A stretch of 35,741 bases of DNA from Flavobacteriales bacterium (lineage in GTDB: Bacteria; Bacteroidota; Bacteroidia; Flavobacteriales_D; Sanyastnellaceae), in assembly GCA_016722445.1 (NCBI GenBank), contig JADKIZ010000031.1, forward strand, positions 1-35,741, in the 5' to 3' direction. The translations under genes and the position numbers were made by a program. This document shows, piece by piece, positions 8,361 to 15,790 of the stretch. The first letter of the stretch is position 1. Every line of letters starts with the position of its first letter. The notes beneath the pieces are model-generated. The model was given only the letters and a program-made list of their open reading frames with translations, ran no database searches and was not told where the DNA came from.

Positions 8361-8368
8361 CAAAACTA
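8361..8368 (-). promoter_or_regulatory. Putative fabI -7 element TAGTTTTG
   Basis: On the minus strand TAGTTTTG exactly fits TAnnTTTG, the Bacteroidota housekeeping -7 element, and lies 27 bp upstream of the fabI ATG. No strict -33 TTTG was found; TTGG occurs about 20 bp further up. Confidence 0.55.
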
Positions 8369-8413
8369 AGCCGTTTTGTTCTGATGCCAACGCTGCACCT
8401 CACCCATTGATAT

Positions 8414-9625
8414 TCAACTGGCAATGTGTCTTGCCGCGACCATTCCAGTTGTCCATGCCGCTTGAAAATTGAATCCGCCCGTGATGGCATCGATGTCCAA
8501 AATTTCACCAGCGAAATAGAGACCCGGAAACAATTTACTCTGCATGGTTTTGAAATCGACTTCTTTCAAATCAATGCCTCCTGCTGTCACAAATTCGTCT
8601 TTGAACGTGCTTTTGCCACTCACCTTGAAATAAGAAGCACAAATGATGTCGGCAATTAGTTCCAATTGTTTATTGGAAACGTCGGCCCATTTAAGATCTG
8701 ACACTTTGGGTAAACTCTCGATGAGTGCCACCCACAAACGATGAGGAATTCGCACCGCACTAAAAGTTTTGACTTGATTTTTAGAATGTTCAATTTTCCA
8801 TTCTTTCAAAAAATCCAAGCAGGTTTCTTTAGAGAATCGGGTATCCCAATTGACGCGGATATTAAAGTCGTAATTCACCGTAGCCAATTCACGAGCGGCC
8901 CAAGCGGATAATCGCAGAATACCCGGGCCACTTAAGCCCCAGTGTGTCACGAGCACTGGACCACTAGCCTGAAACTTTGTTCCTTCAATACGGACTTCAC
9001 AATTTGTAGCTGATACACCTGCGAGTCCATCCAGTCGTTGATCCTTGATATTGAAAGTAAATAGCGAAGGAACGGGATCAACAATGTGATGGCCAAGTTT
9101 CCTGATCATGCTCATCATGGTACCACCGCTTCCCGTTGCGATGAGCAAGGCATCTGTCTGAATAAAATTGCCATCAGCCAGTTGAATCTGCCATGTGTTC
9201 TGTTGACTATCCATGGATTTGATCATCACACCTGTTTCAATTTTTACACCGAGACGAGTTGCTTCAGACATAAAACAATCGATGATGGTTTGTGAATTAT
9301 CTGTAACAGGAAAAACCCTTCCGTCCTCTTCTGCCTTCAACGAAACACCTCGTTGTTCGAGCCATTCAAACATATCAGCAGGTTGGAAAGAGTGGAAAGG
9401 ACCCAATAATTCTTTTGATCCGCGGGGATAATTTTTGATCAATTCACGTGGTTCAAAACATTCATGTGTCACATTACACCTACCGCCTCCACTCACCTTC
9501 ACTTTCGCCAGAAGATGTTGCGATTTTTCGAGAATGGTAACTTTCAATGTCGGGTTGAGGGCAGCAGCATTGATGGCCGCAAAAAATCCGGCCGCACCAC
9601 CACCGATCACCACGAGAGAGTTCAT
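8414..9625 (-). CDS. HI0933/YhiN-family flavoprotein (BaiN/RdsA-like NAD(P)/FAD oxidoreductase)
   Basis: 403 residues. LVVIGGGAAGFFAAINAA at the N-terminus is the FAD-binding dinucleotide fold, VSGGGRCNVTH is the family signature, and the C-terminal LYFAGEILDIDAITGGFNFQ motif closes the FAD site. The family is widespread and poorly understood; some members are implicated in reduction of bile-acid or other enone substrates, others have only genetic phenotypes. No domain is missing and length is normal. It lies 80 bp upstream of fabI with its own start, so it may be a separate transcript. A specific reaction cannot be assigned from sequence. Confidence 0.88.
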   Translation of the reverse strand: MNSLVVIGGGAAGFFAAINAAALNPTLKVTILEKSQHLLAKVKVSGGGRCNVTHECFEPRELIKNYPRGSKELLGPFHSFQPADMFEWLEQRGVSLKAEEDGRVFPVTDNSQTIIDCFMSEATRLGVKIETGVMIKSMDSQQNTWQIQLADGNFIQTDALLIATGSGGTMMSMIRKLGHHIVDPVPSLFTFNIKDQRLDGLAGVSATNCEVRIEGTKFQASGPVLVTHWGLSGPGILRLSAWAARELATVNYDFNIRVNWDTRFSKETCLDFLKEWKIEHSKNQVKTFSAVRIPHRLWVALIESLPKVSDLKWADVSNKQLELIADIICASYFKVSGKSTFKDEFVTAGGIDLKEVDFKTMQSKLFPGLYFAGEILDIDAITGGFNFQAAWTTGMVAARHIAS

Positions 9626-9736
9626 GGGGTAAAGTTAATGTCAGATTTTGATGAACGAAAAGTTGGAATTTGAAGAAGCCCAATACATATCGGATCATGC
9701 CTCCAGCAAGGTTACTCAGAATTTCGTGAACACTGG

Positions 9737-10237
9737 TTATCTAGCTCTTTTGCCCAATTCGATCACTTCGAGGTCACTAATTTTTCCACAATCCACTTTA
9801 AATCTCAGCATGGTTCTCATATGGTGAAAGCCATGTTTACCAGCAGCTCCGGGGTTCATGTAAAGCATATTGAATGACTTATCAAATTGAACCGAGCAAA
9901 TATGAGAGTGACCACAAACAAAAATCTGTGGTGGATTACTTTTGAGTTGAGCCCTCACAGGAGTGGCGTAATTGCCCGGCCTTCCGCCGATGTGTGTCAT
10001 CCAAACATCCATTCCTTCGCAAGTGAATCTTTGATTTTCGGGGGCCAATTTTCTGACGATATGATCATCGATATTGCCAAATACAGCGATGGTTGTTTTG
10101 ATGTTTTGTAAAGATGTCAGAACGCTGGAATCACCGATATCGCCCGCATGCCATATCTCATCGCAATCCGCAGCATATTTCAGGATGACATCATCCAAAT
10201 GACTATGTGTATCGGAAAGGAGGAGGATGCGTTTCAA
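9737..10237 (-). CDS. YfcE/MJ0936-family metallophosphoesterase
   Basis: About 166 residues of calcineurin-like phosphoesterase: LLLSDTHSHLDD (metal ligands), HAGDIGD, VFGNIDD, THIGG and CGHSH follow in the canonical order. The family are small Mn2+-dependent phosphodiesterases active on model substrates; the natural substrate is usually unknown. No ATG fits: the TTG at 10237 gives the family-typical KRILLLSDTHS start, and another in-frame TTG at 10273 would add 12 residues. The gene ends with TAA. It stands 111 bp upstream of the HI0933-type gene on the same strand. Confidence 0.87.
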   Translation of the reverse strand: MKRILLLSDTHSHLDDVILKYAADCDEIWHAGDIGDSSVLTSLQNIKTTIAVFGNIDDHIVRKLAPENQRFTCEGMDVWMTHIGGRPGNYATPVRAQLKSNPPQIFVCGHSHICSVQFDKSFNMLYMNPGAAGKHGFHHMRTMLRFKVDCGKISDLEVIELGKRAR

Positions 10238-10405
10238 ATTCTTAGTGAAATTGTCAGCTTTTATTTGCCGCAAAGAAACATATAAGCCATGGTTTTCGGG
10301 ACGCCCTCAGTTGCTCGATGTCTTGTTAAGGTCATTACATGAGTATTTTTACTTCATGAGCGAGTGTATTCGTTGAACAGAACTTAATCGATTCCCTTAA
10401 TCACG

Positions 10406-10906
10406 ATGGAAACCCAAAACGAAAAATCGCTGAAGAAAATCAAAACCGGAGCCATCATCATCATGGCTGGTGCCGGGTATTTGATCATGAGTAATACGCT
10501 AGGTGCGATTGCCTGGAATACGATGGAAGTGCAAGAAATTTTTCAACGCAGTGAAATACCCATGCAGGGTTTTGAAAAACTGCTTGCATATTATATTGAA
10601 ATTTGCATCAGCATGGCGGTGATGGGATTGCTTTATTTGGTTGGAGGGTTCTTTCTTTACCGGCTTCAGCACTGGGCAGCTCGTTGGCTTACTTACATCG
10701 CAGTGATTTCCATGATTGGAGGAATTTCATTGAGTATCTGGGTTGGAAGTATCATCAGTGAATTCCTTCATCCGATGATCGCCGCCATCATCATGATGAT
10801 TGCATCCAGTTTTGAGCTAGCGCCTTTGATTTTTATGATCTGGTTTCTCAACCGAAAAAGCACACAAACTATCTTAAGCGCACCTTCAAATTCCAATGAA
10901 CCATGA
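10406..10906 (+). CDS. Hypothetical four-helix integral membrane protein
   Basis: 166 residues, unrecognised. There are four hydrophobic segments at roughly residues 14-37, 60-86, 90-112 and 117-148, with a Lys-rich N-terminus (KSLKKIKTG) suggesting a cytosolic N-terminus. No catalytic motif is seen. It stands alone on the plus strand between minus-strand genes. A heptamer array overlaps its last codons (units CAATGAA and CCATGAA contain the end of the gene), so the C-terminal SNSNEP may be recent and repeat-derived. Confidence 0.7.
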   Translation: METQNEKSLKKIKTGAIIIMAGAGYLIMSNTLGAIAWNTMEVQEIFQRSEIPMQGFEKLLAYYIEICISMAVMGLLYLVGGFFLYRLQHWAARWLTYIAVISMIGGISLSIWVGSIISEFLHPMIAAIIMMIASSFELAPLIFMIWFLNRKSTQTILSAPSNSNEP

Positions 10907-10914
10907 ACTATGAA
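10894..10914. repeat. Short heptameric repeat overlapping a gene end
   Basis: Three units CAATGAA, CCATGAA and CTATGAA. The stop TGA at 10904-10906 of the membrane protein lies inside the second unit. The unit resembles the CCNTGAA array at 1054-1105. Confidence 0.5.
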
Positions 10915-10947
10915 TATCGATAATTCGTCATGGATTCAAATGAAACC

Positions 10948-11235
10948 TTAAACTGATTTTTTGAATTTCAATCCCTTTTCTTGCAATGCCTTTTCCAATT
11001 TTGGAATACAAGAAGGACCAATTCCGTGCATGCTCAATATTTCATTTTTCGAATACTTCGATAACTCTACTTCACTTGTGATATTCGCACGAATCAAGGC
11101 ACGTCTTGCAGGAGCTGCCAACAAACTGAGCATGCCTTCTGATGGTTTTTCCAAACCAGCACAATCCGGACATGTTGGGCAATCCGACGATTTGAAATAA
11201 GTGTGACCGTTATTACAAATTCGTTTTGTTTTCAT
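10948..11235 (-). CDS. Small zinc-ribbon plus helix-hairpin-helix protein (RpoA-CTD-like)
   Basis: 95 residues. The N-terminal part has Cys7, His11, Cys19, Cys22 and Cys25 (CNNGH, then CPTCPDC), a likely zinc site. Residues ~36-95 (APARRALIRANI, NEILSMHGIGPSCIPKLEKAL) form a helix-hairpin-helix resembling the RNA polymerase alpha C-terminal domain, which binds DNA UP elements and regulators. Homologues in Bacteroidota are commonly labelled 'RNA polymerase alpha subunit C-terminal domain protein', but this is not rpoA and its function is unestablished. Nucleic-acid binding is an inference from the HhH. It lies just downstream of the CDF gene on the same strand, 44 bp away. Confidence 0.75.
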   Translation of the reverse strand: MKTKRICNNGHTYFKSSDCPTCPDCAGLEKPSEGMLSLLAAPARRALIRANITSEVELSKYSKNEILSMHGIGPSCIPKLEKALQEKGLKFKKSV

Positions 11236-11279
11236 CGTTTATACGGGTAAAAAATTCAAATCCGCTCGTTCTTATGTTG

Positions 11280-12152
11280 TTAGACGGGTTCGACATGCAC
11301 CAATACATCTGCAACATGATCCATGTTTTCCATAATGTGATCTTTTAGTCGGTGTGCAATTTCATGGCCATCTCTCACTGAAAGTTGACCATTCACGAGA
11401 AGATGAAGGTCGACGTAATAGTTCATGCCCGTTTTTCTCACATGGCATTTTTCAGTATCCACGACGCCTTCTACCTCTTTTGCCCTCAACCTGATTTCCG
11501 CAATCAATTCATCATAAAGATGTTCGTCCATGATTTCACCAAGTGCAGGACGAAAGATGAGGTAACTATTATACAAGATAAACAATGAAGCGAGAATCGC
11601 CTCATAATCATCAGCAGATTCATAGCCTTCACCCAAAAGAAGAGCAATAGAAATTCCTACGAATGCCGCAAGCGAAGTGATTGCATCACTGCGATGATGC
11701 CAGGCATCGGCTTTGAGAGAACTGCTGTGTGTCTCTTTGCTTTTTGCTGAAATGAAACGATAGTAAACTTCCTTGATCAAAACAATGGCACCAAGGACAT
11801 ATAAGGTGTAGGACTCGGGCAAAGCGTGCGGAGTTTGAATATTGACAATGGCATCGTGTGCAATCCAGAGTGCAGAAGACACCAAAAAACCGACGACGAT
11901 AAAAGTCACCAATGGTTCAATTCTTCCATGTCCATAAGGATGATTTGAATCCGCGGGTCGGTGTGCATACCGCAAACCAATGAGTACCAAAAATGACGAA
12001 AAAATATCGGTTGTCGATTCAATCGCATCAGCGATGAGCGCATAGGAATTGCCAAAATAACCTGCAATCCATTTGATCAAAGCCAAAATAAAATTGCCAA
12101 GAATACTCAACCAGGTAGCCTTAATGGTAACAGACTGTGCCGACCTCGTCAT
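11280..12152 (-). CDS. Cation diffusion facilitator (CDF) family metal transporter
   Basis: 290 residues: six transmembrane segments in the first ~200 residues and a cytosolic ferredoxin-like domain in the last ~85 (EIRLRAKEVEGVVDTEKCHVRKTG, YVDLHLLVNG). The membrane metal site reads E45-S-T-T-D49 in TM2 and H152-H-R-S-D156 in TM5; the E-x3-D in place of the usual D/H-x3-D is notable for specificity. The start overlaps the ligA stop (ATGA), so translation is coupled to ligA. CDF proteins export Zn, Fe, Mn or Co by proton antiport. The metal cannot be fixed from sequence. Confidence 0.9.
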   Translation of the reverse strand: MTRSAQSVTIKATWLSILGNFILALIKWIAGYFGNSYALIADAIESTTDIFSSFLVLIGLRYAHRPADSNHPYGHGRIEPLVTFIVVGFLVSSALWIAHDAIVNIQTPHALPESYTLYVLGAIVLIKEVYYRFISAKSKETHSSSLKADAWHHRSDAITSLAAFVGISIALLLGEGYESADDYEAILASLFILYNSYLIFRPALGEIMDEHLYDELIAEIRLRAKEVEGVVDTEKCHVRKTGMNYYVDLHLLVNGQLSVRDGHEIAHRLKDHIMENMDHVADVLVHVEPV

Positions 12153-14233
12153 TCTCCAATTAGTTTAATGTAATCATCTTCGGAAATGATTGCCACACCA
12201 AGGTCTTCAGCTTTCTTTCTTTTTTCCGGTCCCATCTTATCACCCGCGACTACGAAGTCTGTTTTTTTGGAAATTGAACCACTCACCTTTCCACCGTTAG
12301 ACTCAATGCTTACTTTGATACCATCACGAGAAAAGGAATTGAACACTCCGCTCACCACAAAAGTTTTACCGGAGAGTTTATCGCTTGCTCGGACAGGTTC
12401 CGCCATTTGCGTTTCAAATTGTAATCCCGCGTTGCGAAGTCTATTCAGTATGTTCAGATTTTTTTCATCTGCAAACCATTGTCTGATGCTCCCAGCAATT
12501 TTATCTCCGATCTCTTCTGCTTCCAGCAATTGTTCAATTGAAGCTTGTTGAATATTGTCAATGTTGCGAAAATGTTTACCTAGTTTCTTAGCAACTGTTT
12601 CGCCGACAAAACGAATACCAAGCGCAAACAACACCCTTTCAAATGGAATGTTTTTACTGGCAATTACACCATGAAGCAAGTTGTTTACACTTTTCTCTTG
12701 CATGGATCGTCTTTTCGGATTTTCACCGAATTCATCGGTAACGACGAATTCCAATCCAGTGAGTTGATCAGCGCGCAGATCGTAAATATCAGCAACATTG
12801 GTAAGCAAACCTTTATCATAAAGTCCGGCGATGGTTTCTGTGCCCATGCCTTCAATATTCATTGCCTTACGAGAAATGAAATGCTCCATCTTTCCTTTGA
12901 TTTGAGGAGGACAACCATTTTCATTCGGACAATAATGTTGCGCTTCACCTTCATTGCGAATGAGAGCAGTATTACACTCCGGGCAATGCGTTATATAATG
13001 ATGAGGCATTGACATCGAGGTACGTTTTGAAGTATCCACGCCCACCACTTTCGGAATGATCTCTCCACCCTTTTCCACAAAAACGGTATCGCCTTCGCGG
13101 ATATCGAGTTTCGCGATTTGATCTGCATTGTGCAGAGAAGCCCGCTTCACTGTTGTGCCTGCGAGGTACACAGGTTCAAGGTTTGCCACAGGAGTAATCG
13201 CACCTGTGCGACCTACCTGATAGGTAATTTTATGCAATAAGGTGCTGACTGTTTCCGCTTTGAACTTGTAGGCAATGGCCCAGCGAGGGCTCTTTGCCGT
13301 AAGGCCTAATTCCTCTTGTTGAGCATAATTGTTCACTTTGATCACGATGCCATCAATTTCGAATGGAAGTTGATGACGGTGTTGATCCCAATACTCAATG
13401 AATGACATGATGCCATCGATTCCTGTTGTCTTTCCGATGTACTGATCCCGAAAAGATGGCGCCTTAAATCCCCATTCTGCGGCATGCGTAAGCGAATCAA
13501 AATGGTTGTCGTATGGTAGATTATCCGCATAAACTGAATAGAGGAAACAGTCCAATTTACGTTTGGCAACTTCTCCGCTGTCTTGTTGTTTCAGTGTACC
13601 AGCCGCAGTATTACGAGGATTAGCATAAGGTTCTTCACCTTGTTCCAACCGTTCAGCATTCAACCTTTCAAATTCCTTTTTCGGCATAAATACCTCACCG
13701 CGGATTTCAAACTCACCCGGATGATTTCCACGAAGTGAAAGAGGAACAGTGCGAATCGTACGAATGTTGGCGGTGATATCCTCACCCGTTTCACCATCGC
13801 CACGTGTTACACCTCTCACCAATTTTCCATTTTCATAAGTGAGGGAAATGGCAAGACCATCGTACTTCAATTCCATCACATATTCCACTTGGTTACTGGA
13901 AAAAAGATCAGCACTTTCACCCAAACCTTTATGAACGCGCTCTTCCCATTCGCGGATTTCATCCCTGCTGTAGGTATTGCTCAGCGAAAGCATTGGATGA
14001 CGGTGTTTTACCTTCTCGAATTTGTCTGTGATGTCACCTCCCACCCTTTTGGTTGGAGAATTGGGATCCGTTAATTCTGGAAATTGAGTTTCGAGGTTTT
14101 CAAGTTCTTTCAGCAACTGATCGAAATCAAAATCCGAAATGGTTGGATTGTTCAAGACGTAATACCGGTGATTGTGGTCGTTCAGCTCCACCGTCAACTG
14201 ATGAATTCTCTCGCGGGCGTCATTTGCGTTCAT
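12149..14233 (-). CDS. ligA: NAD-dependent DNA ligase
   Basis: 694 residues from the ATG at 14233. The adenylation motif ELKYDGLAISL carries the nucleophile Lys, with HPMLSLSNTY upstream as expected. The OB fold (ITPVANLEPVYLAGTTVKRASLHN), the four-Cys zinc finger (CPECN ... CPNENGC), helix-hairpin-helix repeats (AEEIGDKIAGSI, FALGIRFVGETVA) and a C-terminal BRCT domain (LSGKTFVVSGVF ... ISEDDYIKLIGE) follow in order. It seals nicks in replication and repair. The in-frame extension upstream to 14332 does not resemble LigA and is rejected. A -7-like element lies only 5 bp before the ATG, suggesting a leaderless message. Confidence 0.96.
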   Translation of the reverse strand: MNANDARERIHQLTVELNDHNHRYYVLNNPTISDFDFDQLLKELENLETQFPELTDPNSPTKRVGGDITDKFEKVKHRHPMLSLSNTYSRDEIREWEERVHKGLGESADLFSSNQVEYVMELKYDGLAISLTYENGKLVRGVTRGDGETGEDITANIRTIRTVPLSLRGNHPGEFEIRGEVFMPKKEFERLNAERLEQGEEPYANPRNTAAGTLKQQDSGEVAKRKLDCFLYSVYADNLPYDNHFDSLTHAAEWGFKAPSFRDQYIGKTTGIDGIMSFIEYWDQHRHQLPFEIDGIVIKVNNYAQQEELGLTAKSPRWAIAYKFKAETVSTLLHKITYQVGRTGAITPVANLEPVYLAGTTVKRASLHNADQIAKLDIREGDTVFVEKGGEIIPKVVGVDTSKRTSMSMPHHYITHCPECNTALIRNEGEAQHYCPNENGCPPQIKGKMEHFISRKAMNIEGMGTETIAGLYDKGLLTNVADIYDLRADQLTGLEFVVTDEFGENPKRRSMQEKSVNNLLHGVIASKNIPFERVLFALGIRFVGETVAKKLGKHFRNIDNIQQASIEQLLEAEEIGDKIAGSIRQWFADEKNLNILNRLRNAGLQFETQMAEPVRASDKLSGKTFVVSGVFNSFSRDGIKVSIESNGGKVSGSISKKTDFVVAGDKMGPEKRKKAEDLGVAIISEDDYIKLIGE

Positions 14234-14238
14234 GGGCC

Positions 14239-14246
14239 GAAAGGTA
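14239..14246 (-). promoter_or_regulatory. Putative ligA -7 element TACCTTTC
   Basis: On the minus strand TACCTTTC (one mismatch to TAnnTTTG) is followed by GGCCC and then the ATG. If used, transcription would start at or within a few bases of the ATG. Confidence 0.35.
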
Positions 14247-14382
14247 ATCACGCATGAATAAAAAAAGATTTTGGAAGCACACACTGAAGTTGGAGCAACC
14301 AAACTCAAACTACTCCCACCCCAACTCACCATTCATCATACAAGTAAGAGATTTGGCAGATTGTTCTCCGTATTCGGTAAAA

Positions 14383-14426
14383 GGTACAAGGTATTAGGTA
14401 TTAGGTACTAGGTATTAGGTATTAGG
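14383..14426. repeat. Heptameric tandem repeat, unit GGTATTA, six copies
   Basis: Six consecutive units: GGTACAA, GGTATTA, GGTATTA, GGTACTA, GGTATTA, GGTATTA, then GG. It lies in the 266-bp gap between ligA and the outer-membrane protein, 43 bp from a second array. Confidence 0.8.
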
Positions 14427-14469
14427 ACCGCGAAAGGAAGTGTATAAGCCCTCTCCACACTCACTCCTG

Positions 14470-14497
14470 CATAATTCATAATTCATAATTCATAATT
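14470..14497. repeat. Heptameric tandem repeat, unit CATAATT, four perfect copies
   Basis: CATAATT is repeated four times without error, ending 2 bp before the TAG stop of the minus-strand outer-membrane protein gene. Confidence 0.85.
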
Positions 14498-14499
14498 CC

Positions 14500-15204
14500 C
14501 TAGTATTCATATTTCGCATTCTTATTCCAAATGCTCTTAATGAGTTTGCCGCATTTGATGCGCACGCGTACAATAGCAACCGGGGCATTGTAGACAGGTC
14601 TGACTTCAACCGGAGTTGATCTCATGTAACGATAACCCACACCAACACCGAGGCTGCACCACCACGTCAGGTGATAATAACCGGTGGTCGAAATTTCAAA
14701 AGGTTTCACTTCACGCGAAGCAAGGGTGTACCAGTTATCAGAGGAAGTTCTTCTATAAGAACCATTGATATTGCCTTTACCCATGTGTATGGTTGCAGAC
14801 CATTCCCATTTCGGATGGAAATACAGGACACGTTCATAGTACATCGACACATAAGAAAGATTCATGACTGCTTCTGAGATGGAAGTATCGACTTCTGAAA
14901 GAGATTTGAGGTGAACACCGTCGCCGAGACCATAGACCCCAATACCAAAACGATGAACCCTTCTGTATTCCACACCAAGACGAAGTCCTCCTAGACGCGC
15001 TGTTTGTGAGCTGATCAGGGTTTGTCTGGCATCAATGACAAAATCCAGTTTCTGTTTTTGAAAATTGTTGTCAAGTACTTTCTTTCCGCTAATAATCCAG
15101 ACAGTATCGGGTGTGACATTGTAATCACTACCTGCAAAACCTCGCCATTGGGCAGAAATACCCAACGGAAACAAAAGCACTATGATGCAGATCCATTTGA
15201 ACAA
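14500..15204 (-). CDS. Predicted outer-membrane beta-barrel protein, function unknown
   Basis: 234 residues. The N-terminus FKWICIIVLLFPLGISAQ is a signal peptide. The rest alternates polar and aromatic residues in strand-like stretches (LGGLRLGVEYRRVHRFGIGVYG, WEWSATIHMGKGNINGSYRR, WWCSLGVGVGYRYM), the look of a small beta-barrel. There is no plug or OmpA domain. No ATG fits the signal peptide; the TTG at 15204 lies 7 bp behind a perfect -7 element, suggesting a leaderless TTG start. The gene ends with TAG. Confidence 0.75.
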   Translation of the reverse strand: MFKWICIIVLLFPLGISAQWRGFAGSDYNVTPDTVWIISGKKVLDNNFQKQKLDFVIDARQTLISSQTARLGGLRLGVEYRRVHRFGIGVYGLGDGVHLKSLSEVDTSISEAVMNLSYVSMYYERVLYFHPKWEWSATIHMGKGNINGSYRRTSSDNWYTLASREVKPFEISTTGYYHLTWWCSLGVGVGYRYMRSTPVEVRPVYNAPVAIVRVRIKCGKLIKSIWNKNAKYEY

Positions 15205-15211
15205 AGCGCGG

Positions 15212-15219
15212 CAAATTTA
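15212..15219 (-). promoter_or_regulatory. -7 element TAAATTTG of the outer-membrane protein gene
   Basis: On the minus strand TAAATTTG fits TAnnTTTG exactly. About 18 bp further upstream is ATTG, close to the -33 TTTG. This is the best promoter match in the window. Confidence 0.6.
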
Positions 15220-15790
15220 GTTCAGCATGTGGTAGAACAATTTGGGCTATGACAAGGACATTATCCACGGGTTTATCCATAATCTGCGATTGGTAGATTT
15301 TTTAAGTCAAGATCATTCGCAGATTTTTATCAATTGTGTCATGATAATCACTGATACAATTTCAAGAATTCAACCGAATCTTCCGGGTTCATGCGGCGAC
15401 AAAAACAATACCATCACCAAGAATGATGGGCCGATGAGAAATGATGAGGTGATCGAAGGTTCCTTTTTGCGAAGCGACTTGGGGCGAATGTTGGTTACTA
15501 CTTTCATGGAATGGCAGGGTGATTGTAGGTTCCTCTTCATTTGACAAAGTGATCGTAGGTTCCTCTTCGCTTCGCGAAGAGGAATGACGACGGTGTGTCG
15601 GGGTAATTAGTCGTGACACCTTCGGTGTCACGACTTTGCGAACGAAGGCACTTTTGATGATTTAGATATTAGAGCCCGACATCTGTTGTAGTTGGAGATA
15701 AAATTTTCCTATCTTCTACACATTATATAGGTGAGATTACAGATCAATAAACTAAAATCCGTTTGGGGAGAATTGATGAGTCAAAAAAGC
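15220..15790. other. Repeat-rich intergenic region without a convincing gene
   Basis: The longest open frame here (minus strand, 15389-15631) reads EEEPTITL twice, a by-product of the direct repeats, and has no recognisable domain. The useful content is the direct repeat and hairpin cluster at 15449-15635. The remainder, including 15640-15790 downstream of the lectin gene, shows no terminator or RNA gene that I can recognise. Confidence 0.5.
15449..15635. repeat. Three-copy direct repeat with two perfect hairpins
   Basis: A core near GTGATCGTAGGTTCCTCTTC occurs at 15449 (diverged), 15519-15538 and 15549-15568. The third copy continues into a perfect inverted repeat, TTCCTCTTCGC at 15560-15570 and GCGAAGAGGAA at 15574-15584, around TTC. 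A second perfect 12-bp inverted repeat, AGTCGTGACACC at 15609-15620 and GGTGTCACGACT at 15624-15635, again has TTC in the middle and closes as a C(TTCG)G tetraloop. It looks like a REP- or MITE-like element or a remnant. No other copy is seen in the window. Confidence 0.65.

Noticed and set aside
10948..11235. Calling this gene rpoA
   Set aside because: It has only an alpha-CTD-like HhH and a zinc cluster, with no alpha N-terminal domain.
14234..14332. N-terminal extension of LigA to 14332
   Set aside because: The 33 extra residues do not resemble LigA, and the ATG at 14233 matches the family start and has a -7-like element just upstream.
14383..14497. CRISPR-like repeats
   Set aside because: Units are 7 bp, directly abutting, with no spacers and no cas genes nearby.
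15389..15631. 80-codon minus-strand frame with EEEPTITL repeated
   Set aside because: The peptide repeat is the translation of the direct DNA repeat and hairpins; no start context or homology is visible.
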